Part shown: one piece after another, positions 9,616 to 21,599 of the stretch
Numbering within the stretch: position 1 is the first letter of the stretch
Layout of the letters: each line of letters begins with the position of its first letter
Source: Balanoglossus misakiensis
Taxonomy: Eukaryota; Hemichordata
Assembly (NCBI GenBank): GCA_040954595.2
Contig: CM082583.2
Location: forward strand, 5,952,001 to 6,016,000
Direction: 5' to 3'
DNA: 64,000 bases
Notes under the pieces: generated by a model
Database searches by the model: none
The model's input: the letters and a program-made list of their open reading frames with translations, nothing else
What the model was told of the DNA's origin: nothing
Program-made: the position numbers and the translations under genes

Positions 9616-12600
9616 TCAGCTGATTATTAGGAGTCCCATTTCTTCTCGACGTTTATTCCAAGCCTGTCGTAGTTTCTCTTTCATGCTATCGTCTTCAAAT
9701 ATAAAGTCAATGGTCTGGTAGGACAGCTTCCACAACTCTTCTCGTGTCAACTGGAATGTCTCGGCTGCAATGAGATACTCTTCCGACAGGCTGGTGACAA
9801 AAACGCCCTTATCGTCTGTCTGTGAAAAATAATAATCACAAAAAATCATGATGTACGTATACCATACTTTGACCCTTGGAAGAAATACAATAGGGGGGGG
9901 GGGGGTCAATTGATATCTTCCAGATTGAAATACTGCCTGTATAGACGTACTCCTCTCAATAGAATGCAATGCATTATAATAAGAGAAGTAATTGTGTAGG
10001 AATATTGAGAAATTCAGTACTATGCTTATTTAAACCAGAAAGGGGAGACATTTTCACAAACTTACTCCAATGGTCACTGGGTGATTACAATCATACCAAA
10101 ATTTGAAATGGTGATTGTCATAGTCTGGTACTGTCATGCCCCGAACATTGGATGTTAAACAAATTTCTGGAAGAGAGAAAAAAATATACTGCATTAACAA
10201 GCTGTGAATTGCTGAAAAAAAGCAGTTTGCATTAGATACTGGTGGACTGCTGTATGTGTGTTCCTAACAGCTTGATTATATTGTCCTAAACTCCTCTTGT
10301 ATATTACACTTCACATAAATATCAGCTTGAAAAATTTAATTACCTATTGGTATTTTATATTTCTGTACAAGCGACACCAGCTTTTCACTGCCACCGACGT
10401 CTGGGTGGAGAAAGGTCATGTGACCGACACGATCCGGTTGCAGCGAGATCAAGGATTCATCGTCCGACATATTGGGAACCTAACGGAAAAAAGAGAGAGA
10501 CAGTATGCTGTCTGTCTACAGGGTTTGCAGAAATAAATGAGATTAATTTAGTTGTACTAGATGTTCCACCCAAAATAATTGTGTGGTTCTGACAATGCCA
10601 GCAACTCTAATTTTAATCTACTGGCCCAATACTTATGGGAGACAAATAAATACAAAATTACATTGGAAATGTTTTACAGTGTCTGAAAATGTGACCTAGC
10701 TGATATGGGGTGTGTTTTTCAATTACCAAAAAAATGTCTTGTAACAATATCTTCATGATTACAGCTTCAAACTCGAGATGTGATTGTTAATTTTCTCACC
10801 AAGAGATACATGACTTCTTGGTATCACGCTAGACTTGTACACGGTGCGAATGGGGATACTTCAATGAGCAAACCGTTTATTGGGGGAGGATGGCACAGAA
10901 TCCCTGGTCATCTCCATAAACACACACACACACACAGAAATCTGGACTGTGGAAGTGACATTCATTTGACAGGTTTTGGAGACTGGCTTACCTCAGCCAG
11001 ATGCAGAGTAATTTTCAGACCAGCCGCCCTTGCTTTCTGCAGGGCTGGTATCAATTTGGTTGCGTCCACCTGTGCATTGATAAATTTAAACTAATTACAG
11101 AGAAATCTGACTGGTTCATATACTTCTGAATTTTCCAAACAAATGGGTATTTTTTTAAATTTTCCTTCAGAGAGTGGTAGTGTGCCCTCTAAGCCCATAT
11201 GACACGCCACTTACTCAACAAACTCACTGGTGACTCAAGAAAATTATCAACACTACATGCAAAGGTATAAGGCTGGCTCAAGAAAATTATCAACACTACA
11301 TGCAAAGGTATAAGGCTGGCTCATGAAAAATTGTAGAAATCCTCAAATTGACTCAAAGCTTTTTAGAGGGCACACTGGAGAGGGGTAATAAAAACAGGAC
11401 ACCCCCAATTACAGCCATGTGTGGGTTCTGGATGAATTAATTCCTCTCTTACAGTACAGAGAATAAGAAAAAATTAGAAAACGTGCATACTGGACATACA
11501 CATGCTGTTTACCACACCACGTTTGCAAGAAACCTCAGATGCATTTCAGTGTACATCACAAGCTTCTAAACACACGCACGGACACACCAACGCACGGATG
11601 GAATATCTAAACTCAACCGACTTCCATACCACACCTCATCTGGCGGGACCACCCATGATGCTAAAGACTTACAGTGGGATCACCAGCAAGGTCTATCCCC
11701 ATGACAACGCCTCCGCTGCTTTCTCTGTACTCCTCGGCTAACTCGACAATTTCCATGGCATCCTGGAGACTGACTCTTCTGTCTATGGACAAAAGTAGCC
11801 TGAAACACAGACGTGGCTCGCTAAGTCATTTATACCCAGGACTTGCGCATAAATCCCCACACCATCCCAAGGTCTAAAGGGACAGAGCAGGCCGTCACTT
11901 ATCATACTCTTTTTTCAGAGTATTTCAATGATATCATATTTCATGTTCCACCTTCTTGAGTACACCAAAAATTGTATATTTATATCTACAGCCATTTAAT
12001 CATACAATGACTTTCTGTATCGTACATTAATGTGAAGTTCAAATATGGGCTATGTATTCAAGTTACCTGACAATTGTATTAATACCAGCATCGCTACAGT
12101 GCCTGATGCCATCTAGCATTGTCTCTATGTAACTCCTTTTTGTCATTCCTTGCAAAAATAAGCAAAAACGATGTTATAGCTGTAACAAATAAAAGCACTG
12201 CCAGGTAAGTGTTCTACTTGATGGAAGTGTATATGTCTGCTAGTTTATTTATTATTGAAAGAATAGTGCATCAATCAACTTCTGGCAATGGCATGGCGTG
12301 CCAGAAGCTCGTTACACAACACCACACTGTCAGTAGACTAATCACAAATAACTCCGATAACATTACAACTTCATTTAACAAGAAAGAAGCTGTACATTAC
12401 ACATATCCTTGAAATGAACATGTTTACCTGTGGACGGTACATCCCTTGGGGTGCTTCTCAATTCTAAATAAAGAACGTTGTCATCACTGAATTCCTGAAT
12501 CACATCCTTTGTTGCTATGGAAATGGCTTCATTGCTGTTGACCAGTTTGTGAATGATTCCAAACACTTGAAATATCCTTTGGAGGACAAAACACAATAAA

Positions 12601-13260
12601 ATGAAAAATAAACAAACAGATCTGCCCAACTGGAGAGTCTAAGTTGAAAATTTAGGGAAAAACAAGAGGTCCGGGACTACAAAGGTGCAGGTAACATATA
12701 TGGCCACTTACAAGTTCGACAAACAGGCAAATTTTAGTTTTTATGAGCCAATGCTTAGCTTATTTTGTTGTAAAATAAAGTTCCTACATACTCTTCATAC
12801 GTCTTTTGTTGTCCCTTCTCCACAGTGGCCATCCAAGTTTTAAAATTGTTCTCGTCGTTTTGATATTTGTCTGCGTGTAACTCCATCAGTTTGGTCACTG
12901 TCTTCACACTGATGGATCCTGTCATGTGTGCGTGGAGTTCCTATAGGGATAAACTGTGTTACCGCCATCTTAAAAATTTGCAGTGCATTGTGGGTAAAAT
13001 TAGTTCCGGTTGGGGGGGAGTAGCGTCTACAATCTATCCATTTTCCAGCGGTTTAGTCAGATTTTCTTCATGTAACTACTACTACTAACGTAACTTGAAG
13101 AAAATCTGACAAAACCGCTGGAAAATTGGATAGATTGTAGAAACTACTCCCCCCCAACCGGAATTAATTTTACCCACAATGCACTGCAAATTTTCAAGAT
13201 GGCGGTAACACAGTTTATCCCTATATATGACACAGGCACAATTGTTAGGAGTCTGTTTGG

Positions 13261-13322
<62 letters not shown>

Positions 13323-13804
13323 CCACCACCACCACCCGCGACCATGATACCTGGCCCAAAATGAACCAACGATTTACATGACGAAGTCCCACGACCGGTC
13401 GCACCACCGATTTACAGTCGCTCGGAAGAGCCAACACTCCCGGCCAACACTACAGCAACGAAAGTGAATGTACTCAATTCGCCCAAGCTAGTTTCGATCT
13501 GCTAGTTGTCCTACCGCTAGCATCGCACTATGCATTAGCGAAGCGAACTTGGTCTGGAAATTGAGAGACTATTGTAGCACAGGCTATGTTGTAAGGGGGG
13601 GGGGGCTGTGAGTGCTGCCTAGTTAGGCCTGTAGCTGCAATGACTGTACAGTAGCGGGTGCTGCTTGCTTGGATGTCGTTCGCATCACTACCGAGACCCA
13701 ATTCTACATCAGAGATTCAAAGAACAGTATGTGAATTGTGATCTCACCGCTTTAGGAAGTTTCCTGCAAAACTCAAGCATGTCTGCGTTTGTTTTCGCCG
13801 CCAT
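9616..13804 (-). CDS. ADAL: Adenosine deaminase-like protein (N6-methyl-AMP deaminase)
   Basis: Hydrolyses N6-methyl-AMP (and related N6-substituted AMP) to IMP plus amine in the cytosol, clearing modified nucleotides. Nine exons, all phase-consistent: 13804-13748, 12940-12792, 12576-12428, 12148-12067, 11799-11673, 11069-10992, 10479-10344, 10166-10066 and 9819-9616. They give 1083 nt or 360 residues, close to the ~355 of vertebrate ADAL. Zinc and catalytic motifs are ELHAH (His22, His24), LHLAE (His211, Glu214), RVGH (His234) and TDDKGVF (Asp295, Asp296). ADAL-type strings include YLELRSTPR, GMTKRSYIE and GIDLAGDPT. The usual IGHGT is replaced by VGHMT. The start ATG sits in AAAATGGCGG. It is convergent with the sulfotransferase. 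The acceptor of exon 2 is formed by the end of an inserted MITE. Confidence 0.95.
11234..11325. repeat. Tandem 43-bp duplication in an ADAL intron
   Basis: CTCAAGAAAATTATCAACAC... is repeated directly with period 43, from 11234 and again from 11277, with near-perfect identity. It lies in the intron between ADAL exons 5 and 6. No coding potential is seen. Confidence 0.9.
12942..13225. mobile_element. Foldback MITE (Tc1/mariner-like, TA target duplication) in ADAL intron 1
   Basis: A 280-bp element (12944-13223) whose two halves are reverse complements. The left arm 12944-13070 and right arm 13096-13223 match over about 125 bp with few differences. The central spacer includes ACTACTACTACTAACG. 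The ends read TAGGGATAAACTGTGTTACC and its complement, and are flanked by TA dinucleotides (12942-12943 and 13224-13225), as in Tc1/mariner-type insertions. No transposase is present. The left end abuts ADAL exon 2 at 12940, so on the minus strand the acceptor region TTTATCCCTATAG is built from the element terminus. Confidence 0.9.
13260..13337. repeat. (ATC)n/(ACC)n trinucleotide microsatellite
   Basis: About twenty ATC units followed by ACC units, 35 bp beyond the right end of the MITE in ADAL intron 1. It produces spurious poly-Asp, poly-Met and poly-Ile reading frames. Confidence 0.95.
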
Positions 13805-14726
13805 TTTGAAAAGGTCCCCACAACTTACTGAAATATCTCTTTGCAGAACCCTTAGCTAATCGTGAATAATCAAGAAGGCATAACAAGTGCGATACCGCGT
13901 ACTGGGTGCTAAATCGGGGATGGGCCTTCGCACCCCCGGGTCACACCCCAAGGGACTTTTACTAAGACACGCCACGCCTCTCTGTACGCCTATTTTGTGC
14001 CCAACGAGGAAATTGTTAGTGAGGGGGTGGGGTGGTCAGTTGGCTCTGAATTAGTGTGTGTAGGCCTATATGCTAAAGCACAGACCCTAAATGTGAACGG
14101 AGGGGGGGGGGGGGGGGCTGGTGGGGGTCCAATTAGCTCTATATAGACCTATTTGGTCAAAATTCTACTTCCAACTTTTTCTCTAGGGCCAGAGAGTGAG
14201 AGAGAGATCAAAAGTTTACAGTTGATCAACCTTTCCGCGAGGATTGAGCGTTGGCGATACATGACCTTGTTATAATGGGCAGGCCGAGTCATTTTTACAC
14301 CGATGCACACACGGTGTAATTGACAAAATGACGAAGGCTAATAACATGCATAGAGCAGATTTAGCACTAAAATTTCATCACGGCTCGTCGTTTGAACATA
14401 TCACTTTAAAAACTAAAGCAGGGAAAAAGCGGTGGTCGGCATGCATCTTGTTTTTAAGAAAAATAGATTCACCGAAGTCGAATAACTATCATACAAATGA
14501 GGCACGCATCATTACCGCGAAACCTTACGAGAAGTTTCACCGGACAAGATAAACGGGCATATTTTACGTGCACCATGGTGAAAAAGGAAGGACAGGGTCG
14601 AAAAGACACACGCGGCGTTCATTGGTGCGTTGATCACTAGGAAGAGTTATAGATAACTTACAAGTTGTGTTCAAGTTTCTGAGAGCTGGACAGAGACACT
14701 GAGGGTGGACGAACAGCCTGAGAGGC
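13805..14726. other. Shared upstream region of ADAL and the LDLa-like gene
   Basis: The two genes are divergent, about 0.9 kb apart, so this interval probably contains both promoters. It holds G-homopolymer runs (about 14102-14117) and a short AG tract near 14197. No TATA box or other specific site stands out. Confidence 0.5.
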
Positions 14727-16484
14727 ATGGCTATCAGGTAAGTCAGTGTGGGGGGGGGGGCAGAGAGGCGGGTGGGGCGGAAAGGGCACAGTGATGGGTC
14801 GCTAAAAGGGATAGGTTATGACGCAGTTGACTGATAACGATATACCGGAGATTTTGTCTTGTGTTTATCTAAATTCAACATTTTGGATATGCAGGTAGCC
14901 ATTCACATTGTGTTCTTTACTAACAACGCAAGATTCTATTTTGCAGAATTTGCAGTCTGTTCTTTGAAAGGGTCGTGATGAAGACTCGATCCCATCTCTG
15001 CTGTGTAGTTTTGGGTTATATTGGTGAGTTGGCCAAATCCATTGATGGCTTTTTTGTTGACCGTAACTTGCGGAAATTCTGTATTTACTGTTCTGCTAAC
15101 AAATGGTTTCTGATGATATCGATGGAATATTTCAGAAAATTTTCCGATGTACCTTCTTGTTAAAGTTGTAATGTCATTCCCGATTATTAATTATTCCTGC
15201 ATTCTGATGCATCTCCTTTCCCACAGTGCTCGCGTTATTCCTTAAGCCGGGAAACTGCGCCGGGAGAGGCGCGTCTCATCATTCAACCTCGCCACGTGAG
15301 TGTAGATTTGTCGGATATTGCGACCACCATACCCACCCACATTCTAAAGTTCATACATCGTTTACATGACCAGTAATTCATTGCAAAGACAAACAGTCAC
15401 AAAACGATACAGAACTGCACAGACAATTTGCATGTTAATATCACTAATTATACTTGTTCATTAATATATATGTTACAAATTTGGGAGGCACTCAGGTAGT
15501 AAACTACGTGTACTACTATAGCTACTGCACCAAAACGGAATCTTGTTGCATGTCTGAAACTACGCTATTCAACACACGTTTTTTTTTCTTTTACTTTGCA
15601 TCCAGCTTGTGTCGACGCTGTTAATTGGCGGTGTAGCAACTTAAAATGCTACCTAGCCAATCGGAGATGTCCTAAAAAGAATGCCTGTGGCTATATGTCT
15701 GCTGAGAATGACTGTGGTGAGCATATTATGGTTTAGATTTGGAATTTTTTCGGTTCGGGGAGAAGTCAGAAATTTCATATGCAATGAAAAAAAAGCGAAG
15801 AGGCAAATAGTAAAGGTGGAGTTCATTATGACTGATTTTCAAATAATGTGCTAAAATTGGGTTCGGTTGGTTATTCAGGAAATGCTATTTTCGCCTTGCT
15901 TAACTCGTACATACCCACCGGGAATAAAATGGTACGACCCTGTCATTGTTTTTCTATTTTCAGGGTCCTCTATTGGGCAAAGAAAGCAAATTTTGTGGTT
16001 AGTTGTCGCCATAGCATTATCAACAGCTCTTATCGTGTGCGTTGTGGGGATGTTCAACCTGTACTTCTGCTACTACAAGCAGCAAAGAGTAGCGGAGGCG
16101 ACAGTCAGCGAGCTCGAGAACAGAGGGGAGGAAAACGCTGTTCCCAGACAGGTTGAACTCAACTCTTCCGTGGCATGCAGCGTCCCCCGGGGGAGAGAGG
16201 TCGTGGTGCGTACGGTGGCAGTGGTGCGTGACGCCGCGCATCACCAGGACCTGAACACGATAACGATTGACGATGCGAACCCGGCGCCGCGACGGTACCT
16301 GGCGCTCATGAATAACAACAACCCGCGGGGCGTAGTCACCACCACCCTGGGCACGGGCGCAAGCGAACCGCCGAACGACATGACGCTGCCGTCAGCAGGG
16401 CTGATTTCCACAGAAGAAGTCCAGTTTCCACCAAGAAGATTACCGCCAATTAACACCAAGCCAACTCTGCCACCTGTTGTATAG
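14727..16484 (+). CDS. Single-pass membrane protein with one LDLa-like cysteine module
   Basis: Exons 14727-14737, 14956-15023, 15227-15295, 15606-15716 and 15964-16484, phase-consistent, 259 residues. A second in-frame ATG at 14978 would give 248 residues and a more compact signal peptide (basic n-region, then LCCVVLGYIVLALFL). Exon 4 alone encodes a six-cysteine module with exact LDLa spacing (WRCSNLKC, NRRCPKKNAC, AENDC). The acidic calcium ligands are mostly replaced (PKKNAC where D...DC is usual), so it may not bind calcium. A hydrophobic span (ILWLVVAIALSTALIVCVVG) follows, then a tail of about 145 residues, polar and rich in Pro, Thr and Asn, presumably cytoplasmic. AATAAA signals lie at 16747 and 16787. 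I recognise no named orthologue. Its function is unknown; a surface receptor or adaptor is inference. Confidence 0.78.
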
Positions 16485-16746
16485 ACAACATTGTCGATAC
16501 ATCATCACACGTTTCACCACGCATGCTTACTTGCCTCACTGATTTGTACACCCCGGTTTTTTTTCCAAAAGGGACATAGCTTGCTCCCCATGCTGTTGCT
16601 TCTACTTTGCAATGTAAGTTTTAGTTTTTTTTTCATACCGGCCATTTACTTTTTCAGCACTATTTCCCTTTACTTCGAACTGAGGTTGTAACCCGTTTAG
16701 TTTTCCAACGCAGTTTTATGGCCTTTTTCATTTGTACATGTGCCCC

Positions 16747-16792
16747 AATAAAGGACCTCTGTACGTGTTTAAAACGTTGGCTCTTGAATAAA
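16747..16792 (+). terminator. Polyadenylation signals of the LDLa-like gene
   Basis: Two AATAAA hexamers at 16747-16752 and 16787-16792, about 265-310 bases after the stop codon and before the next plus-strand gene at 17124. Confidence 0.6.
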
Positions 16793-17123
16793 TGAAGTCT
16801 ATGTACCAGAGTGAGACTGGCTTGGGAATTTATTTTTTGTATATTAAGCTAGGACAAGTTTTTACCAGAAAATTTAAGAATACACCCTTTTCGCACTGAT
16901 ATACAATGTACATGTACGGACAGCATGTTGACCACTGCCCTGACCACGACGACTCAATCACAGTGTCCCCTATACATGTATACGTGTGTCTTCGATCGCG
17001 TTATCGCCACTTCTCAGTGTACACTTGTAGATAGTGCAAATATGAGAATAAACGTCACGGAGAATTTACAAGGGGTCCCGTGCGGTCAAAGGTTGCTCTC
17101 GCTCCTCGACTTACACAAGAAGC

Positions 17124-20100
17124 ATGGAAGTGGACGGGGTTTACGCTGTAATTGGCGAATGTGGCTGGTACCAGTTCATTTCCTATTTCCTAATCTGCGT
17201 GTTTGGACAAATCATCTCCGTCTGGCACGTCCTGGGGATCACCTTCCTCGGGGGCACGCCCTCCCACCACTGTCGAATCCCAGAGGGGTCCCTCCTGAAC
17301 GAGTCCGTGCCCGCGGACGGCGACAATGGCTACAGCAGTTGCTTGGTGTACGAGAACTTCACCGCCTCCAGCAACAGCACGGTGGCGTGTACGGATGGCT
17401 GGGTGTACGACCCGCCCGACGAAATCACCATCGTCACGGAGGTGAGTAGTTATTAAATCACGGAGAGGCCGGGTTTGAAGTATTGGATTTAACACGGCAT
17501 GCACACCTGCGATGACATCATGTCCACGGCGATATATATCAGATCACTAGCAGACTTTCATGTAGTGCTTCCCTATACATGTAGTCAGTCAGGAATATAC
17601 TTAATAAATGGACGGGGGTTTAAAGGAAACGTTCTCGCAAAACGACACATACCAACGAAATTAATTGTACTATACGCACACGACCCAAATAATACGTGGC
17701 GTACAAGCTTCTGTTTGGTAAAGTTTTCCGTTCACAAAGATGTGCTGTAAGAGGTCGAGATGTTGTACAATGGGAAGTTTTAATAAATTGAATTGAATGC
17801 CGAGATTATGAACTCAGATAACTTCTTCAGCATATATACGCGCACTATTGGCGTTACTTTTAGTGTCAAGGCCAATTTTTAGGGCTAATAAAGTCCTTGA
17901 CTACGGCGTCAGCGTTCTTGGTGGTTCCTTGGCCCACACTTAATTTACCGTAGGATGCACGCTGATATTGATCGTTATACATAAGTTTCACGTGTAGCGT
18001 CATAATGAGTATCAATCTACCGGTGTTGTAATATCTGTGTGTCTTCCAAACGTGTGATGCTGCTATAAATTATAGTATTATGAGGTCAGTAACTGCACGT
18101 GGCGACATTGTTTTCTTGTTGTACAGTGCCGGCTTGTTTGCCAGTGGTGCTGTGTATATTACCTTCTTCAATTAACATATCCGCACCGCATACCAATGCA
18201 ATAAATTACTCGAGAACAATTCAATATCAGGAATTATCTAGTAGCAACCATATTCAATCGAACCACAGACCCTGTCTGGACCGACACTCTATTTTGTATT
18301 CGTCTTGCACGACTGCCATTCTTTAAGTTGGAGCTTTCTTTTTTGTCTTGCTCGGGCAGAATACTGAAATGCAACTTAACGTCTGCTGTGTTTTATTTTT
18401 ATGCGTGCATACAGTGGAGTCTAGTGTGCGAGAAAAGTGCCTACGTTGACATATCGCAGGCGATTTTTATGACGGGCGTCATGATCGGCTCGGTGACATT
18501 CGGCCAGCTATCGGACATCTTCGGCCGAAAGCCGGTCTGGTTCCTCTCCCTTTGGACACAGCTGATCGTCGCTGTCGCCGTTGTGTTCACCCAGAACTAC
18601 TTCTCGTTTACGGCCCTTCGGTTTTTCGTCGGTTTTATCGAACAGGTGCGTAATATACATTTCAACTTTTGATAGTCCGTTTCAAAGTGTGTTAAACATG
18701 CGACCGTACCGGTGGTGGCGCTTGCGAGAAAGGGTAATAAGCTCATGCTTGTTGGAAATTTGTTTATTACACCTATATAATACTTGATCTCCAGGGTGTT
18801 GACATCACGTCCTATGTCATGGTAACCGAGATGTTTACTCCACGCTGGCGGACCTACGCCGGGATCAACCTGACTCTCTTCTGGGCCACTGGCATCATGC
18901 TTCTGCCATTGATGGCGTACTACATCCGGACGTGGAGGTACCTGCAACTGGCAATATCTCTGCCGGCCGTCCTGTCGATTCCACTCTGGTGGTAAGTCCG
19001 TATGGCTCCCATGTGGTGGTGACGACGGCGACAACAACAACTAAATCAATAACAACAAAACAACAGCAGTTGCAGCAACATTCAAGTCTGCAAACAAAGT
19101 AAAATAATTCAGTCGGGCGCGTTTTCTTAATTTTCCAATATAAATGGACGTTACGTGTACGTGTACTTGCCTATGGATGGGTGACCATGGCAACATGATG
19201 AAGCAACAAATCCTCGCAGATGTGAAACAGTTGAGTTCTGAATCACCTCGGCGTTAAGTTTTGCCTCTTGCGTCCAAATTTTCTTTGTTTTCCGTGGCTC
19301 AACAGGTTAATACCGGAATCAATACGATGGCTAGCATCACAGGGAAAGATAGCCAGAGCCGAGAAAGCGGCACAGAAGATCGCTAAATACCACCACATCA
19401 GCGTCCCCCAAAACATCCTCACCCAGTCCCACGCGGCGAACGGTGACGCAGCCCAGGCTTGCGTGGTCACCGAAACAGGGATCTCTGCGTCAGATCTCGT
19501 TCTAACGGAAGAACTGCCGGAAAAGAAACAAGTGGAAGACAGGGAAGAGTCTGGAGGTTCTTCGAAAGATGAAAAACGGGACAGAAAATACAACGTGTTA
19601 GATCTTTTCAGAACACCGAACCTGAGGAAATTTACTTTGGTGATGATTTTCGTTTGGTAAGTGAGTGAGTGAGTGAGTGAGTGAGTGAGTGAGTGAGTGA
19701 GTGAGTGAGTGAGTGAGTTGTTAACTGGTGTTGTTGTTGTTGTTGTTGTTGTTGTTGTGAGTAAGTTACATAGTAGCACTTTCTATGATACTCCTCACCC
19801 GATCTCGTCCATTCCCTCGACAGGCTTGTGAACAGTCTGGTGTACTACGGCTTGTCCTTGAACACAGACCTGTTGGCTGGCAACAAGTACCTGAACTTCT
19901 TCCTGAGCGGGGCAGTGGAAATACCGGCCTACATTCTGTCGGCTATCATAGTCTCCTAGTGAGTGTTGCAAAGGCTTGTGTTGTTGTTTCTTCCTATTGG
20001 CTTCTGTAATTACCATTTGCATTGGTGGGGGTGGGGCACGTCACTATATTGAGGAACAAGACGCACCGCAATACACCAGTGGTTTTGTATGTTGAATTTC

Positions 20101-21593
20101 TTACACGTAATCATCCGCCTGCGCGTTTGTACATGTATCTGTTTTTTTTTCAGCTATGGTCGAAGATTACCGCTGTGTATTTTCCACATTATTGGTGGCG
20201 TAGCGTGCATCATTACGGCGTTTATTCCCGAGGAAACTTGTAAGTCACCAAGGGTTGAAAACATCGCATTACTAATGACTTCGAGAGAATGACCGATGTG
20301 ATGTGTGACGTGACTGACACCAGCGTCGTTTTCGCCACAAGACCAACATGTTTTAGTCTTGTCGATTTGCCGATGCATTGGCAGTGTAATCACACGTAAT
20401 ATGTCACCTGTTTTGGGCATTGAGTATTTGGACAGTGTGCCCTCTATGGTAGAGGGGCTGTGTCATCTATCATAGAGGGATGGTTTCGGGCATCACTGAT
20501 GACTTCTCAAGATAGCAATGGTAAAGGCGTCTCATTGTATTATTTATACTGAATGGTTGTACGCTTGTCTGTTTATGTCTTTCTTTTGTATTTCAGCCAG
20601 TGGCACTGACTTGACAGCTCTCATAATAACCGTAGCAATGATTGGTAAATTCGGCATCGCTGGATCCTTCGCCATTGTATTTCTCTACTCCACTGAATTG
20701 TTCCCGACAGTCATTAGGTGAGAGTCCGACCAGTTGCATGTACGCACGCACGCGCGTCGGTTTGGGGATGAATACACAGACACAAAATATAGTAAAGATG
20801 CATTTGTAAGAAACTATTTTGATTCACCAACATGAACCTAGTCTAGTATGGTCGCAAAAACACAAACAACATGTGTAACACATAAACGAAACCAGAACAT
20901 CTTCATGCAAAACAATATTCCGTGATTACATAACGGGGTCACCGCATTGGCATACACGGCTTCCATTTTACACTTGTTGCATAATGATGCAACATTTTTC
21001 GAAGTTTCACTTACATTATCGTGCGACGCCTCTGTTTTCGTTTCCAGAAATCTTGGAGTCGGCGTTTCGTCATTTTCTTCTCGTGTTGGAGGAATCCTCG
21101 CACCGCTAACGATGTTCCTGGTAATTCAAATACATGTACATGCTTTCCTAATGCTAGGGTTCATCCCGTGAACTATTATACACCATAATGAAACGTTTTA
21201 GCCATTGCCACTTTGTCTTTACCATAATGATCAATATTATGACGAATTTGCGGCGAAATTATTCCCGTATAGGCCGGATATCATACAAAACAAGATATCT
21301 CCTGTAGTCCAGATCGTAGTCAAGTTCGCATCTGTCAGTCTAGTGACATCGCCTGTATTTTTCAACTAACTCCCTCGGTCTGTCTGCCTCTCTGTATGTC
21401 CCCTTTCTGGCTCACAACACTCACACGCCGATTTCTTCTTGCATTTTCACAGGGTACTCTGCTGCCAGCCCTCCCACTGGTTATATTCGGCGTACTTTCG
21501 TCGGCTGCGGGGCTGTTAGTCTTACTACTGCCAGAGACAAAAGGGAAGAGTCAGCCGCAGGACATTGAAGACGTTGAGAAACCATCCAAGTGA
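17124..21593 (+). CDS. SLC22-type organic cation/carnitine/anion transporter
   Basis: A twelve-span major facilitator that moves organic ions across the plasma membrane. Exons: 17124-17441, 18415-18645, 18795-18991, 19306-19656, 19824-19958, 20154-20239, 20597-20717, 21048-21120 and 21453-21593, all in phase, 550 residues, typical for SLC22. Features in order: an N-terminal span, then a large glycosylatable loop with Cys and several N-x-S/T sites (about residues 45-100), WSLVCE after it, the family signature [12 protein letters not shown] (about 136-147), [10 protein letters not shown] (about 249-258), a long charged intracellular loop after TM6, [13 protein letters not shown], and LLLPETKGK near the C terminus. 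The two AG-G junctions around TM5-8 keep Trp codons split in the same way. Cation versus anion preference cannot be settled by eye. Likely polyadenylation signal AATAAA at 21794. Confidence 0.95.
17442..18414 (+). other. First intron of the SLC22 gene
   Basis: 973 bases between the exon coding the extracellular loop and the exon starting WSLVCE. No further exon is needed, because phases match and the protein aligns across the junction. I see no repeat or element here. Confidence 0.7.
19657..19758 (+). repeat. (GTGA)n array starting inside a 5' splice site, then (TTG)n
   Basis: The donor of SLC22 exon 4 is TTTG|GTAAGTGAGTGAGT. From 19661 to 19718 the intron is about 14 copies of GTGA, each frame of which spells GTGAGT, a strong donor hexamer. 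A (TTG)n tract follows at 19728-19758. Confidence 0.95.
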
Positions 21594-21599
21594 TGAATC

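Noticed and set aside
12944-13223. Introner (an element that created the whole ADAL intron 1)
   Set aside because: The intron runs from 13747 to 12941 and the element fills only its 3' third. The donor lies about 520 bases beyond the other end of the element.
13085-13437. Poly-Asp and poly-Met reading frames near the MITE
   Set aside because: They are translations of the (ATC)n microsatellite and of the MITE arm, not protein.
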